This document shows, piece by piece, positions 25,866 to 37,349 of a stretch of DNA of 64,000 nucleotides. The position numbers were made by a program, and so were the translations under genes. The notes under the pieces are model-generated. The model worked only from the letters and a program-made list of their open reading frames with translations. It made no database searches and was not told the origin of the DNA. The DNA is taken from contig NZ_JAGIYY010000008.1 in assembly GCF_017813335.1 (NCBI RefSeq), forward strand, positions 62,001 through 126,000, given 5' to 3'. This stretch comes from Tianweitania sediminis. GTDB taxonomy: Bacteria > Pseudomonadota > Alphaproteobacteria > Rhizobiales > Rhizobiaceae. The first letter of the stretch is position 1, and each line of letters opens with the position of its first letter.

Positions 25866-27668
25866 CTATCCGTCCACTGCGTAGAACATGGAAGAGGGCG
25901 GCAGTGTTCCGTCCGCTGTCGCAGCGTCAGCTGCGGTCTTGGGCTCGGCGAAGATCACTGTGCCGGAAGCGGCAGGGACTTTGGCGGACGCCGATCCAAG
26001 GTTGGCGCGCAGCGACAACTGCTTGGCGCCAAAGGTCCAGTCGACTGCAAGGATCCCGTTCTCATCGCTCACGATCTTGCCGGAATTGCCTTTTGCTTCC
26101 CGAAGAAGTGGCACGATTGCTTCCTGCCGCAGCTTCAGCAGCTCTTTGTAGAACGGCAGCCAACTGGCGTCACCCGCCTTGTTCCAGTCGATTTTGGAGC
26201 GAGTGAAGGTTGCCTCCGCATTGGGATCCGGGATCTGCTTCTGCTTTTCCTCATCCCTGAAATGCGCGAACTTCGCGAACTCCTTGCGCCGTCCGTTGCG
26301 AACGGCATCTGCCAGTTCGCCGTGGAAATCGGTGAAAAAGAAGAAGGGGTTCGTTTCACCCCATTCCTCGCCCATGAACAAGAGCGGAATGTGGGGCGAC
26401 AGAAGGTGCACGGCTGCCAGCGCCCTCAGCGTCTTCTCGTCGGACAGGCTGACCAGGCGTTCGCCAAGCGCACGGTTTCCAACCTGATCGTGGTTCTGAA
26501 GAAAGTCCACGAAAGCCGTGGGCGGCAGATGGGTGCTTGGCTTTCCGCGTGGCTTGTTGTCGTTGTGCGGGGCTGGTTCGCCCTGATAAGCGAAACCTTC
26601 CGCAAGGATGCGCGCGACGTGCTTCAGCGGCTTGTCTGCGAAGTCCTCGTAATAGCCTTCCGTTTCGCCGGACGCGATCACATGGGCGGCATTATGGAAA
26701 TCGTCGTTCCATTCGCCGCTGTGCAGCACGATCTCGCCACGGGGCCCGCGCTCATGAAGCGCTGTGATGTTGCGATTGTCTTCTGTGGTGGTGTGGATGT
26801 GGCGCTGGGGGAAGACCTGACGGATGCGCTGCGCGATCTCGATCAGGATCTCGGGATCGGACTGCTCGTCATGCACATGATCGACCGCGTCAAGCCGTAA
26901 GCCGTCGAACTTGAACTCGTCGAGCCAGTAAAGCGCATTGTCGATAAAGAAGGAGCGCACCTCCGGCTTTTCGTAGGCGATCGCGCCACCCCAGGGCGTA
27001 TGCCGCTCGGGATGAAAGAAGTCAGGCGCGAGCTTCGGGAGGTAGTTTCCGTCCGGTCCGAAGTGGTTGTAAACGACGTCGAGCACCACCATCAGGCCGT
27101 GACCATGGGCGGCGTCGATCAGCGCCTTGAGGTCGTCCGGCGTGCCATACGCGTTGTGCGGAGCATAAAGCAGAACACCGTCATAGCCCCAGCCGCGATT
27201 CCCGGCGAACTGCGCGACGGGCAGCAGTTCGATCGCCGTGATGCCGAGCGAAACCAGATGAGGCAGGCGGTCTATGACGGCCCTGAACGTCCCTTCAGGG
27301 GTGAAGGTGCCGACATGGAGTTCGTAATAAACGACCTCTTCCCACGGCCGACCGTTCCAGTTGGGCTGCTGCCAACGATAAGTGCCGGGCTTCGCGAGAA
27401 GTGAGGAGCCATGCACTTCGCCTTCCTGCGCGCGTGACGCGGGATCCGGCACGGAAAAGCCGTCGGGAAACACGAAACTGTAGGGCGTTCCGGGGGCAGC
27501 ATCTTGGACGGTGGAGGTGAACCAGCCGTCGCTTGAACGACGCATTGGCTGGTCGTTGCCGGCAAGGCGCAAGGAAAGGATTTCCGTACCCGGCGCCCAA
27601 ACGCGGAACTCCACGGTGCCGTCATCGTGCCAAACGGGGCCCCAAGGCTTTCCGCTGTTTGTCGTCAT
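25866..27668 (-). CDS. treZ: Malto-oligosyltrehalose trehalohydrolase
   Basis: This 600-residue GH13 enzyme cuts the alpha-1,4 bond next to the trehalose end made by TreY, freeing trehalose. It has an N-terminal CBM48-like domain (GTVEFRVWAPGTEILSLRL), then YYELHVGTFTPEGTFRAVIDRL, VVLDVVYNHFGPDGNYL, FDGLRLDAVDHVHDEQ (nucleophile) and HTTTEDNRNI (acid/base Glu). Its ATG overlaps the glgX stop by ATGA. Confidence 0.95.
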   Translation of the reverse strand: MTTNSGKPWGPVWHDDGTVEFRVWAPGTEILSLRLAGNDQPMRRSSDGWFTSTVQDAAPGTPYSFVFPDGFSVPDPASRAQEGEVHGSSLLAKPGTYRWQQPNWNGRPWEEVVYYELHVGTFTPEGTFRAVIDRLPHLVSLGITAIELLPVAQFAGNRGWGYDGVLLYAPHNAYGTPDDLKALIDAAHGHGLMVVLDVVYNHFGPDGNYLPKLAPDFFHPERHTPWGGAIAYEKPEVRSFFIDNALYWLDEFKFDGLRLDAVDHVHDEQSDPEILIEIAQRIRQVFPQRHIHTTTEDNRNITALHERGPRGEIVLHSGEWNDDFHNAAHVIASGETEGYYEDFADKPLKHVARILAEGFAYQGEPAPHNDNKPRGKPSTHLPPTAFVDFLQNHDQVGNRALGERLVSLSDEKTLRALAAVHLLSPHIPLLFMGEEWGETNPFFFFTDFHGELADAVRNGRRKEFAKFAHFRDEEKQKQIPDPNAEATFTRSKIDWNKAGDASWLPFYKELLKLRQEAIVPLLREAKGNSGKIVSDENGILAVDWTFGAKQLSLRANLGSASAKVPAASGTVIFAEPKTAADAATADGTLPPSSMFYAVDG

Positions 27669-29749
27669 TTGAGGCTCTCCAGGAGCACCAAAGCGCGTCC
27701 TTCAACGGCGTAGTTGCCTTCGGCCGACTTGCCGCGCCGTGGCGCTGCAACGCCGGTGGCCGTGTCCACAAGAACCGTCCAGCCATCCTCGAAGCCGGCA
27801 GGCAGGGTGAACTCGATCGGCTCGTAGTGCGCGTTGATGAAGATTGCGAGGCGCTCTTCCGCGTTCGCCAGCATCATGGTCATGGAGCGCGTCAGTCCGT
27901 TATCCCAATCGCCGTGCTCCATCGGCTCGCCGTTCGGCCGGAACCATTGCACGTCGCGCGTACCCGTCTCGTCCACTTCCTCGGCATGGAGGAACTTGCG
28001 CTGGCCAAGCAGCGAGCGTGTCTTTCGGATACGGATAAGGTTGCTGACGAAGGTCTGAAACGCCTGGTCCCGCTCGCCGACATTGTCCCACTTCAGCCAG
28101 TTCATCTCGTCATCCTGGCAGTAGGAATTGTTGTTGCCGCCTTGCGTGCGCCCGTTCTCGTCGCCCATCAGAACCATAGGCGTGCCCTGCGACAGCAGCA
28201 TGGTGGCAATCAGATTGCGGCGCATGCGGTCGCGCAGGTCGAGGATTTCGGGGTCGTCGGTTTCGCCTTCAGCGCCGCAGTTCCAGCTCAGGTTGTGCGA
28301 ATGGCCGTCATTGTTGTTTTCACCGTTCGCCTCGTTGTGCTTGTCGTTGTAGGAAACGACGTCCATCAGCGTGAAGCCGTCATGGGCCGTCACAAAGGAC
28401 ACGCAGGCCCAGGGCTTGCGACCACGCTTCTCGAAGAGATTGGCGGCGCCCAACAGGTTGCTGGCAAGATCACCCGCTAAGCCATCGTCACCTTTCCAGA
28501 AGCCACGCACCGTGTCGCGGTACTTGTCGTTCCATTCCGCCCAAAGCGGCGGATAGTTGCCGACCTGATAACCGCCCGGACCCGTATCCCACGGCTCGGC
28601 GATCATCTTCACAGCGGAAAGAACAGGGTCCTGGCGGATCGTGTCGAAGAACACGGCGCTGGGATCGAACGTATCGCGGTCGCGCCCGAGGGTTGAGGCA
28701 AGGTCGAAGCGGAAGCCGTCGACATGGCATTCCTGCACCCAGTAGCGCAGAGAATCCATGACCATCTGCAACACGCGCTCGTTCTTGAGGTTCACGTTGT
28801 TGCCGGTGCCAGTGGTGTCGTAATAATAGCGCGGGTCGTCAGCCAAGACATAGTAGCTGGCGTTGTCGATGCCGCGGAATGACAGCGTCGGCCCCATCTG
28901 GTTGCCTTCCGCCGTGTGGTTGTAGACCACATCGAGGATGACCTCGATGCCTGCCTGGTGCAACCGGCGTACCATCAGCTTGAATTCGTGGATGCCGGCG
29001 CCAGGCGAGATGTAGCGGGTCGCGGGCGAAAAGAAGTTGACGGTGTTGTAGCCCCAGTAGTTGGTGAGGCCGCGTTCCACCAGATGGCGATCGTTGAAGA
29101 ACGACTGCGCCGGCAGGAGCTCAATGGCGGTGACGCCGAGCTTAACCAGGTGATCGATCACATTGGGGTCGGCCAGGCCGGCGAAGGTGCCTCGCAACTG
29201 CGGCGGCAGGTCTTCGCGCAGCGCCGTCATGCCCTTCACATGCGCCTCATAAACGATCGTGTCCTGCCAGGCAGTGTTGGGGCGGATGTCGTCGCCCCAG
29301 GTCACTGCAGGATCCACCACGACGCATTTCGGCATGATCGACGCGGAGTCGCGACGATCAAAGGAAAGATCCGCGCGGTTGCTGCCGATGCGATACCCGA
29401 AGGCCGCATCATGCCAGCGCATTTCGCCGCGCAGTTCCAGCGCGTAAGGGTCAATCAGGAGCTTGTTGGGATTGAAGCGATGGCCCGCTTCCGGAGCATA
29501 CGGGCCATGGACGCGATAACCGTAAAGCTGCCCCGGCCGGACTTCCGGCAGATAGCCGTGAAACACTTCATGCGTGTATTCGGGAAGCTCGACGCGTTCG
29601 ATCTCGCGCCGTCCGTTGCTGTCGAACAGGCACAGTTCCACCTTCGTCGCATGTGCGGAAAACAGGGCGAAGTTGGTTCCTGTACCATCCCATCGCGCGC
29701 CAAGGTGAGTAGGGGATCCGTGGGTAACGCGGCGGTGGGCCTTCGGCAT
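27665..29749 (-). CDS. glgX: Glycogen debranching enzyme GlgX
   Basis: This 694-residue GH13 isoamylase-type enzyme removes alpha-1,6 side chains. N-terminal CBM48 (PTHLGARWDGTGTNFALFSAHATKVELCLFD), then VKGMTALREDLPPQLRGTFAGLADPNVIDHL, VILDVVYNHTAEGNQMGPTLSFRGIDNASYY, nucleophile region HVDGFRFDLAST, acid/base region KMIAEPWDTGPGGYQVG, and FVTAHDGFTLMDVVSYNDKHNEANGE. It lies 9 bp after glgB and overlaps treZ. Confidence 0.95.
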   Translation of the reverse strand: MPKAHRRVTHGSPTHLGARWDGTGTNFALFSAHATKVELCLFDSNGRREIERVELPEYTHEVFHGYLPEVRPGQLYGYRVHGPYAPEAGHRFNPNKLLIDPYALELRGEMRWHDAAFGYRIGSNRADLSFDRRDSASIMPKCVVVDPAVTWGDDIRPNTAWQDTIVYEAHVKGMTALREDLPPQLRGTFAGLADPNVIDHLVKLGVTAIELLPAQSFFNDRHLVERGLTNYWGYNTVNFFSPATRYISPGAGIHEFKLMVRRLHQAGIEVILDVVYNHTAEGNQMGPTLSFRGIDNASYYVLADDPRYYYDTTGTGNNVNLKNERVLQMVMDSLRYWVQECHVDGFRFDLASTLGRDRDTFDPSAVFFDTIRQDPVLSAVKMIAEPWDTGPGGYQVGNYPPLWAEWNDKYRDTVRGFWKGDDGLAGDLASNLLGAANLFEKRGRKPWACVSFVTAHDGFTLMDVVSYNDKHNEANGENNNDGHSHNLSWNCGAEGETDDPEILDLRDRMRRNLIATMLLSQGTPMVLMGDENGRTQGGNNNSYCQDDEMNWLKWDNVGERDQAFQTFVSNLIRIRKTRSLLGQRKFLHAEEVDETGTRDVQWFRPNGEPMEHGDWDNGLTRSMTMMLANAEERLAIFINAHYEPIEFTLPAGFEDGWTVLVDTATGVAAPRRGKSAEGNYAVEGRALVLLESLK

Positions 29750-29758
29750 GGGAGCTCG

Positions 29759-31954
29759 CTATTCGGAAGTTAGGAATATGGTCGCCAGAGGCGGAACGGT
29801 GAGGGTGATCGAGGCCGGCCGACCATGCCAGCTCACCTCTTCTGCCATCAAATTCCCGCCGCTACTTACGCCGGAGCCGCCAAAGTGTTCCGAGTCCGAA
29901 TTAAAGATTTCCGTCCAGCTGCCGATCAGCGGCACGCCCACGCGGAAGTCCTGACGCACCACCGGCGTCATGTTGGAGATCACAAGCACCGGTTTTGTGC
30001 CTTCTTCGCCTTTCCGCAGGAAGGAAAACACGCTGTTTTCGCCATCATTGGCATCGATCCATTCGAAGCCGCGCGGATCGCAATCCAGCTCGTGCAGAGC
30101 CGGAGTGTCCCGATAAAGATGGTTCAAGGTGCGCACGAGGTCCTGCATGCCGCGATGCGAGGGATCATCGAGGAGGTGCCAGTCGATGGAGTAGTCGTGG
30201 TTCCATTCCCGCTCCTGGGCGATTTCACCGCCCATGAAGAGCAGCTTCTTGCCGGGATGCCCCCACATGAAGGCGAGATACGCGCGCAGGTTCGCAAACC
30301 GCTGCCAGCGGTCGCCCGGCATCTTGTTCAGGAGCGAACCTTTCCCGTGCACCACTTCGTCGTGGCTGAGCGGCAGCACGAAATTTTCGGAATAGGCATA
30401 CACCATGCCGAAGGTCATCAGATGGTGATGGTAGCGCCGATTGATCGGGTCCTCGTGCATGTAACGCAGGGTGTCGTTCATCCACCCCATGTTCCACTTG
30501 AAGGAGAAGCCCAGCCCGCCATCCTCTACGGGGCGGCTGACATTCGGCCACGCCGTTGATTCCTCGGCGATCGTGATGGCGCCCGGAAAGCGCTCGTCGA
30601 TGCGCTGGTTGGTCTGCTGCAGGAAGGCCACGGCATCCAGGTTCTCGCGCCCACCATAGCGGTTGGGGATCCATTCGCCGGGGTTGCGGCTGTAGTCGAG
30701 GTAAAGCATGGAAGCTACCGCATCCACGCGCAGCGCGTCGATGTGAAAGCGATCAACCCAGTAGAGCGCGCTCGCCTGAAGGAAGTTCGCAACTTCCAGG
30801 CGGCCGAAATTGTAGATCAGGGTGTTCCAGTCACGATGGAAGCCGAGCCGCGGGTCCTCGTGCTCGTAAAGCGCGGTGCCGTCGAACCGCATCAGCCCGT
30901 GGGCGTCGGACGGGAAATGCGCCGGAACCCAATCCGTGATGACGCCGATGCCCGCCTGATGCAGGCGATCAACCAGACGCGCGAACCCTTCCGGCGTGCC
31001 GAACCGGCTCGTTGGCGCAAAAAGTCCGATCGGCTGGTAACCCCATGACCCGGAAAACGGATGCTCCGTCACCGGCATGAGCTCCACATGCGTGAAGCCC
31101 ATATCCGTGACGTATGGCACTAGCTGCTCGGCGAGCTCGTCATAATCGAGCATTTCGTTGTCGCCGCCGCGGCGCCAGGAGCCGAGGTGCAGTTCGTAAA
31201 CCGAGATCGGCTTGGACTTGTCCTGCGCCTCCTTGCGCCGGGTCATCCAGCTCGCGTCGGCCCAGTCGTGCTCCACCGCACCGGAAACGATGGATGCCGT
31301 GGCAGGCGGATTCTCGGCGTAGAAGCCCACCGGGTCTGCCTTCAACGGCAGCACCTCTCCGGAAACGCCGACGATCTCGTATTTGTAGATTTCGCCCTTG
31401 CCGATGCCCGGCACGAACAGTTCCCAAATGCCGATGCCCCAGCGCTTGCGCATCGGCATGCGCCGGCCGTCCCAGGCGTTGAAGTGGCCGACCACACTGA
31501 CGCGGCGGGCATTGGGAGCCCAAACGCAGAAGTTGGTTCCTTCCACCCCGTCCAGCGTCATCGGATGGGCGCCAAGGCGTGAGTAAAGGTCGAGGTGACG
31601 GCCTTCACCAAGAAGATACTCGTCCAGCTCGCCCAGCACCGGCGGGAATCGGTAGGGATCTTCGGCAATCCATTCGTGCTCGCCAGCCGTCATCTTCAGC
31701 CAATAGCGGAAACGCTCCGTCCGACCCTTGATGTAGCTGGAAAAGAAGCCTTCGCGATGCACCCTTTCCAGCTCGGCGATTTCTTTCCCATCCTCGCCAA
31801 CCAGCGTCACCGTGGCGGCTTGCGGCGCAAAGACATTGACCGCGACGGGTTCGCCATTGCCGCCGAGCATGCCCAGCACAACAAAGGGATTTCCGTGGCG
31901 GCCACGGATGATGGCCTCGATGTCCGAGGGGTAGGCTGCCGGTTTGTCGCTCAC
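29759..31954 (-). CDS. glgB: 1,4-alpha-glucan branching enzyme
   Basis: This 731-residue GH13 enzyme introduces alpha-1,6 branches. Two N-terminal beta-sandwich modules are visible (PFVVLGMLG..., then [37 protein letters not shown]-like), followed by [16 protein letters not shown]-like [14 protein letters not shown], nucleophile region [35 protein letters not shown], and [16 protein letters not shown]. The start codon is GTG at 31954, overlapping the stop of treS (GTGA). In the GlgE route it branches chains that GlgE extends. Confidence 0.95.
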   Translation of the reverse strand: MSDKPAAYPSDIEAIIRGRHGNPFVVLGMLGGNGEPVAVNVFAPQAATVTLVGEDGKEIAELERVHREGFFSSYIKGRTERFRYWLKMTAGEHEWIAEDPYRFPPVLGELDEYLLGEGRHLDLYSRLGAHPMTLDGVEGTNFCVWAPNARRVSVVGHFNAWDGRRMPMRKRWGIGIWELFVPGIGKGEIYKYEIVGVSGEVLPLKADPVGFYAENPPATASIVSGAVEHDWADASWMTRRKEAQDKSKPISVYELHLGSWRRGGDNEMLDYDELAEQLVPYVTDMGFTHVELMPVTEHPFSGSWGYQPIGLFAPTSRFGTPEGFARLVDRLHQAGIGVITDWVPAHFPSDAHGLMRFDGTALYEHEDPRLGFHRDWNTLIYNFGRLEVANFLQASALYWVDRFHIDALRVDAVASMLYLDYSRNPGEWIPNRYGGRENLDAVAFLQQTNQRIDERFPGAITIAEESTAWPNVSRPVEDGGLGFSFKWNMGWMNDTLRYMHEDPINRRYHHHLMTFGMVYAYSENFVLPLSHDEVVHGKGSLLNKMPGDRWQRFANLRAYLAFMWGHPGKKLLFMGGEIAQEREWNHDYSIDWHLLDDPSHRGMQDLVRTLNHLYRDTPALHELDCDPRGFEWIDANDGENSVFSFLRKGEEGTKPVLVISNMTPVVRQDFRVGVPLIGSWTEIFNSDSEHFGGSGVSSGGNLMAEEVSWHGRPASITLTVPPLATIFLTSE

Positions 31955-34900
31955 GCGTCCTCCGATCCGAAGAGTTCAAGCAGGCCGAGCAGTGGAACAC
32001 TGATCCAGCCCGGGCGGTTGGCGAGCTCATAGCCGACTTCGTAGACCGCCTTCTGGATCAAGAAGAGGTCGAGCATCGCCTGCGCGAACGCCTCGTCCTT
32101 GATGGCGGTTTGGCAGTCGGCCACGCCTGCGAAGTAAGCGCCAAGAAATTCGGCACTTGTGGTGTCGCGCCAGCGCCGCGCATTGCGCAACGCCTGGTCG
32201 CGTCGCTCGGGAGCGCTTTCGCGAGCAACGCTGAACGCGGCGTAGTCTAGTGAACGCAGCATGCCGGCCACATCACGCAACGGCGAGAACTTGCCTCTGC
32301 GCTCTTCCACCGAGCGGCGAGGCTCACCCTCGAAGTCGATGATGATGAGGTCGTTCTTCGCAACAAGCAGTTGCCCCAGATGGTAATCGCCATGAATGCG
32401 CGACCGAGCGCCGGACGGCTCGTAGCTGGCAGCCTTGGCGATGCGGGCAAACAACGCATCACGCTTGTCGAGCAAAGCGTGAGCGGCAGATGCTGCCTCA
32501 CCTTCCAGGTCGCGAACGGCGTTTTGCAGCCGCCCGAGAACTACCTCGGCTTCTTCCTGTGCTTCACGCACCCAGCCTTCGAGGTCGTCCTTCTTGATCG
32601 GCTCGACAGCAAAGGCCGGGTCATCGGTTTGCGTGGCCAGCGCACAGTGCAACTCAGCCGTGCGCTGGCCCAGCACCTCGCCGATTGCCAGCGGGAAGAT
32701 GTAAGGAGCAGCTTCCAGTGGCGCGCCTTGCTGGTGCTCGTAGTTGGAGCCGTCCTCTACCTCGCGCCGCAGCGCTTCCGTGACCACAGCCCAGGCATCG
32801 CCCTGGTTGCGCACGAAGGCAAAGGCGGAGGCAAGGGTCGTCGCTTCACCGTCTGCCGGCTGGAACTCCACCGCGCCAAGATAGGCCGGCGTGTTCTCGA
32901 AATGGGCGACATCGGTCAGGAAGCGCGCCACTTCCACATCCGGCTGCAGGCCGGACCGGAGGCGACGGTAGATCTTCAAAACCGCTGCGTCGCCGAAGGC
33001 GATGGAGAAGTTGCTTTGCTCCACCGCCAGCGGACGGATGTCACCGGCTGTCTCGGTTTGCGCAAGGAGCGAGCCGGACGAGAACACCACCCGGCCACCA
33101 TCGCTGTTTTCCAGCGTGGAGCCATCGCGCAGCCCCTGCATCAGGCGGCTGGCCAGATCCTCATCCACGGCTCCATCGATCAGAGCACCGACCTTGTTGG
33201 TTCGGCGCAGCTTGGCGATGGTGTAGGACAGTTTCGCCGCGCCATGCGTGATGTTCTCCTCGCCCCAGCGCGCCGACATCGGAAGGAAATAGCGCTGCGG
33301 CTCACCTTCGCCGAGATCCACATCGATGATTGCGAGCAGGTGCTGCCCGTCTCCCAACTGCCCGACAGGCTGCACATTGGCTTGCCGCACCTTGCGATCC
33401 TTTGCCCCGAACCACCGCTGCAAGGTCAGGAAATGCGGCAGGACATCGCCGTCAAAGACGCGCTTGTCGCGGCCAGCAATGGCGGTGTCTACCCGGCCGT
33501 CGCGCGTCGTCAGCGTAATGAACTCCGGCAGGATCTCCGGCAGTGCCTGGTGCCAATGCGGCGCCTGCGCTTCGCTCGCCAGAACGAACCAGTAGAATCC
33601 GTAAGCCGGCAGCGTCACGAGATAAGGAAGGTCGCCCACCGGCGGAAACGCGGTGCGGCCCATCATCTCGACGGGAACGGTCCCCTTCCAGCGGGAAAGA
33701 TCGAGCTCAACCGCCTGCGCCGCGCGGGACAGGTTCGCCACGCACAGAATGGCCTCGCCCTCGTGCTCGCGGACATAGGCCAGGATCTTGCGATTGCCGG
33801 GATAAAGCAGAACCATGGCGCCGCGCCCAAAGGCGGCATGCTCCTTGCGCACCGCCACGATGCGACGCATCCAGTTCAGCAGCGAGGACGAATCCCGATC
33901 CTGGCTTTCAACGTTGATTGTCTGGTAGCCGTAGTTCGGATCCTGGATCAGCGGCAGGTAAAGCTGCTGCGGATTGGCGCGGGAAAAGCCGCTGTTGCGG
34001 TCGAGCGACCACTGCATGGGCGTGCGTACGCCATCGCGATCGCCCAGATAATAGTTGTCGCCCATGCCGATTTCATCGCCGTAATACAAGATGGGCGTTC
34101 CAGGCATCGACAAAAGCAGCGAGTTCATCAGCTCGATCTTGCGCCGGTCGTTCTGCATCAAAGGCGCCAAGCGGCGGCGGATGCCGAGGTTGATGCGCGC
34201 GCGGCTGTCTTCGGCATAGGTGCGCCAGAGGTAATCGCGTTCCTGGTCGGTCACCATTTCGAGCGTCAGCTCGTCATGGTTGCGCAGGAAGATGCCCCAC
34301 TGGCAGTTCTCGGGAATGTCAGGTGTTTGCCGGATGATGTCGGTGAGCGGGTGCCGGTCTTCCTGCGCAACCGCCATGTACATGCGCGGCATCAGCGGGA
34401 AGTGGAAGCCCATGTGGCATTCGTCACCATCGCCGAAATAGGGGCGGGTGTCTTCCGGCCACTGATTGGCTTCGGCAAGCAGCATGCGATCGGAATAGTT
34501 CTTGTCGAGTTCCGCCCGGATCTTCTTCAAAACGACATGCGTCTCGGGCAGGTTCTCGTTGTTCGTGCCCTCGCGCTCGATGAGATAGGGGATGGCGTCG
34601 AGACGAAGCCCGTCCACGCCCATCTCGAGCCAGTAGTTCATCACGCGAATGACTTCTTCCAGCACGCGCGGATTGTCGAAGTTCAGGTCCGGCTGGTGGG
34701 AGTAAAAACGGTGCCAGAAGTAAGCGCCGGCAACCGAATCCCACGTCCAGTTCGACTTCTCCGTATCGGTGAAGATGATCCGCGTTTCAGGGAATTTGGT
34801 GTCCGTGTCGCTCCAAACATACATGTCGCGCGCTGGCGAACCCGCGGGCGAATGGCGGGCTTCCTGGAACCACGGATGCTGGTCGGAGGTGTGGTTGATC

Positions 34901-35274
34901 ACCAGTTCCGTGATGACCCGCAGCCCACGTCGGTGCGCTTCGTCGACGAAGCCGCGGAAGTCCGTCATGGTGCCATAGGAGGGATTGATCGACGTGTAGT
35001 CGGCGATGTCATAGCCGTCGTCGCGAAGGGGCGACGGGTAGAACGGCAGGAGCCAGATCGCCGTGGCGCCGAGCTGCTGCACATGGTCCAGCCGCCGCAT
35101 CAAGCCGGCGAAATCGCCCATGCCGTCGTCGTTGGAGTCCTGGAAGGCCTTCACATGCAGCTGGTAGATGATCGCGTCCTTGTACCATTCGGTTTGGGAT
35201 CGATCGATCAGGCCATCGAGCTTTGCTTCAGCCTGTGTTTCCTGGGCAGTGTCATTCATGGGCATGTCATTCAT
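31951..35274 (-). CDS. treS: Trehalose synthase fused to maltokinase
   Basis: This 1107-residue bifunctional protein has an N-terminal TreS domain (about 25-570) that isomerises trehalose and maltose: [21 protein letters not shown], nucleophile region [19 protein letters not shown], acid/base region [11 protein letters not shown] and [13 protein letters not shown]. The C-terminal half (about 620-1100) is a maltokinase (Pep2/Mak): [13 protein letters not shown] catalytic loop and [12 protein letters not shown] metal site. Together they turn trehalose into maltose-1-phosphate for GlgE. The ATG at 35274 overlaps the glgE stop by ATGA. Confidence 0.95.
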   Translation of the reverse strand: MNDMPMNDTAQETQAEAKLDGLIDRSQTEWYKDAIIYQLHVKAFQDSNDDGMGDFAGLMRRLDHVQQLGATAIWLLPFYPSPLRDDGYDIADYTSINPSYGTMTDFRGFVDEAHRRGLRVITELVINHTSDQHPWFQEARHSPAGSPARDMYVWSDTDTKFPETRIIFTDTEKSNWTWDSVAGAYFWHRFYSHQPDLNFDNPRVLEEVIRVMNYWLEMGVDGLRLDAIPYLIEREGTNNENLPETHVVLKKIRAELDKNYSDRMLLAEANQWPEDTRPYFGDGDECHMGFHFPLMPRMYMAVAQEDRHPLTDIIRQTPDIPENCQWGIFLRNHDELTLEMVTDQERDYLWRTYAEDSRARINLGIRRRLAPLMQNDRRKIELMNSLLLSMPGTPILYYGDEIGMGDNYYLGDRDGVRTPMQWSLDRNSGFSRANPQQLYLPLIQDPNYGYQTINVESQDRDSSSLLNWMRRIVAVRKEHAAFGRGAMVLLYPGNRKILAYVREHEGEAILCVANLSRAAQAVELDLSRWKGTVPVEMMGRTAFPPVGDLPYLVTLPAYGFYWFVLASEAQAPHWHQALPEILPEFITLTTRDGRVDTAIAGRDKRVFDGDVLPHFLTLQRWFGAKDRKVRQANVQPVGQLGDGQHLLAIIDVDLGEGEPQRYFLPMSARWGEENITHGAAKLSYTIAKLRRTNKVGALIDGAVDEDLASRLMQGLRDGSTLENSDGGRVVFSSGSLLAQTETAGDIRPLAVEQSNFSIAFGDAAVLKIYRRLRSGLQPDVEVARFLTDVAHFENTPAYLGAVEFQPADGEATTLASAFAFVRNQGDAWAVVTEALRREVEDGSNYEHQQGAPLEAAPYIFPLAIGEVLGQRTAELHCALATQTDDPAFAVEPIKKDDLEGWVREAQEEAEVVLGRLQNAVRDLEGEAASAAHALLDKRDALFARIAKAASYEPSGARSRIHGDYHLGQLLVAKNDLIIIDFEGEPRRSVEERRGKFSPLRDVAGMLRSLDYAAFSVARESAPERRDQALRNARRWRDTTSAEFLGAYFAGVADCQTAIKDEAFAQAMLDLFLIQKAVYEVGYELANRPGWISVPLLGLLELFGSEDA

Positions 35275-37304
35275 GGGCGAGGGGCCCCCGGCGGATAAAG
35301 GCGCCAGATTGCATATGGCCTCGTTTGGGGATCGAGTTCGAGATTGTGGGTCTTGCCGTGCCAGGTGAAGCGGTTGCCCTGCAAAAGGTCTTCCACTTCC
35401 ACGGACGCGTGGTCTGAAAGGCCGAACTCCCAGAGCGGCACCTCGAACTGGCACGACTGAACGTTGTGCGGATCGAGATTGACGTGGAACAGGAGGTAGT
35501 TCGACGTAGCCGGGTCGAACTTCCCGTAATAAAGGATGTTCGCGTTGCTGGCGTAGAAGAACTTCAGCGACAGGAACCGCTGCAGGGCAGGGTTCTCTCG
35601 CCGCAGGCGGTTCACCAGCCGGATGTCGTCCTTGATGTGGCCGGGCTGGTCCATGTCCCAGATCCGGATCTGGTACTTCTCGGAGTCGAGATATTCCTCC
35701 TTGCCCGGCACCGGCGCGGCGTCGCAGATCTCATAGCCGTTATACAGGCCGTAATTGCCAGCCAAAGTTGCGGCGAGAACCAGCCGCGTCCGAAAGCCCG
35801 GACGTCCCGATGTTTGCAGGTAAACCGGGTTGATGTCCGGCGTGTTGGCAAAGAAGTTCACCCGCATGTAATGCCGGCATTCTTCCGTGGTGAGCTCCGT
35901 GAGGTACTGCTCCAGCTCCCATTTCAGGTTGCGCCAGGTGAAATAGGAATAGGACTGGCTGTAGCCGACCTTTGCCAGGCGCTTCATAACCTTGGGCCGG
36001 GTGAAGGCTTCCGCAAGGAAGATCACGTCCGGGTGCTCGCGATGCACCTCGTCGATCATCCATTCCCAGAAGGGAAACGGTTTGGTGTGCGGGTTGTCTA
36101 CGCGGAAGATCTTGACGCCGTGATCCACCCAATAAAGCACCACGTCGCGCAGCGCATACCAGAGGTCGGGGATTGCTCCGCGGTAGAAGTGGACGTTGAC
36201 GATGTCCTCATACTTCTTCGGCGGGTTTTCGGCGAACTTGATTGTGCCGTCCGGCCGCCAGTCGAACCATTCCGGGTGTTCCTTGATCCAGGGATGGTCG
36301 GGTGAACACTGGATGGCGAAATCGAGCGCGATCTCCAGCCCGTGCTGGTGCGCGGCGGCCACCAGCGCATCGAAATCCTCGATCGTGCCGAGTTCGGGAT
36401 GAACGGCATCATGCCCGCCATCGGCCGAGCCGATCGCGTAGGGGCTGCCGACATCGTCCGGACCGGGCGTGAGCGTGTTGTTGCGGCCCTTGCGGTTGGT
36501 TTTGCCGATCGGGTGGATCGGCGTGAAGTAAAGCACGTCAAAGCCGAGATCCTGCACATAAGGCAGGCGCTCGATGACATCGCGAAACGTACCGTGACGG
36601 TTCTCGTCATTGGTGATGGAGCGCGGCATCAACTCGTACCACGCGCTGAAGGCCGCAGCCTTGCGGTCAACCCAGACGGGGAGATCCTTGTCGTAACGGG
36701 TAAGATTGGTGCGTGGTGCCGCACGTTTCATCCAACCCGCCGTATCTTCCGAAAGAAGAAGAGCAAGCAGCGCCTCTTCGTCGGCGGCATTGCTCAACGC
36801 ATCGGCCATAGTGCGCGACAACGCCCCATCACGCGGATCGTCAAGGGCGGCCTGAACGAGGTTCTTGCCTTCGGTGATTTCAAGCGAAACATTCTGGCCG
36901 GCGGCGATCTTCTTGCGGATTTCCTTCGCCCATTGGGCGAAAAGATCGCGCCACGCGATGAGGGTGAACTGGGCGGGGCCGTTGACCGAGAATAGGATCT
37001 CCCCGCGCCAACGATCGTTGATCACATACTCCATGGGCGCTTCGAGCCATTCGCCGTCGTGACCATCGCGGTAAAGGATGGCGGCGTCGAAGGTTTCGTG
37101 GCCATCGCCGAAGATGTCGGCTTCAACAATCAGCGTTTCGCCAACCACCGTCTTTGCCGGAAAGCGCCCGCCATCAATCTCCGGATCGATGGCTTCAATT
37201 GCGATCCGCTGCGCAGCCAGTGCATTCAGACGTTCAAGTGAGGACGGGCTGCCTTGAAGACTAGGCTTCCCGCTGGCCTCCACGGACCTGCTGGCTTCGC
37301 TCAT
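35271..37304 (-). CDS. glgE: Alpha-1,4-glucan:maltose-1-phosphate maltosyltransferase GlgE
   Basis: This 677-residue GH13_3 enzyme transfers maltose from maltose-1-phosphate to a growing alpha-1,4-glucan. Residues 25-130 are the N-terminal domain (PAKTVVGETLIVEADIFGDGHE); the catalytic part has YFTPIHPIGKTNRKGRNNTL, FRVDNPHTKPFPFWEWMI (nucleophile) and VIFLAEAFTRPKVMKRLAKVGYSQSY (acid/base). The ATG at 37304 follows AAGGGGA. It is the first gene of the seven-gene glucan/trehalose operon, with an EcfG-like promoter and a 15-bp palindrome upstream. Confidence 0.96.
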   Translation of the reverse strand: MSEASRSVEASGKPSLQGSPSSLERLNALAAQRIAIEAIDPEIDGGRFPAKTVVGETLIVEADIFGDGHETFDAAILYRDGHDGEWLEAPMEYVINDRWRGEILFSVNGPAQFTLIAWRDLFAQWAKEIRKKIAAGQNVSLEITEGKNLVQAALDDPRDGALSRTMADALSNAADEEALLALLLSEDTAGWMKRAAPRTNLTRYDKDLPVWVDRKAAAFSAWYELMPRSITNDENRHGTFRDVIERLPYVQDLGFDVLYFTPIHPIGKTNRKGRNNTLTPGPDDVGSPYAIGSADGGHDAVHPELGTIEDFDALVAAAHQHGLEIALDFAIQCSPDHPWIKEHPEWFDWRPDGTIKFAENPPKKYEDIVNVHFYRGAIPDLWYALRDVVLYWVDHGVKIFRVDNPHTKPFPFWEWMIDEVHREHPDVIFLAEAFTRPKVMKRLAKVGYSQSYSYFTWRNLKWELEQYLTELTTEECRHYMRVNFFANTPDINPVYLQTSGRPGFRTRLVLAATLAGNYGLYNGYEICDAAPVPGKEEYLDSEKYQIRIWDMDQPGHIKDDIRLVNRLRRENPALQRFLSLKFFYASNANILYYGKFDPATSNYLLFHVNLDPHNVQSCQFEVPLWEFGLSDHASVEVEDLLQGNRFTWHGKTHNLELDPQTRPYAIWRLYPPGAPRP

Positions 37305-37349
37305 GATCGGTCCCCTTGCAATCGCGCGCACAAAGAAACATGGGCGCAA

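Noticed and set aside
32371-35298. Very long plus-strand open frame (975 codons) opposite treS/maltokinase
   Set aside because: It is antisense to a gene with clear catalytic motifs; its composition is the typical mirror of a GC-rich coding strand, rich in Arg, His, Gln and Val with no recognisable domain.
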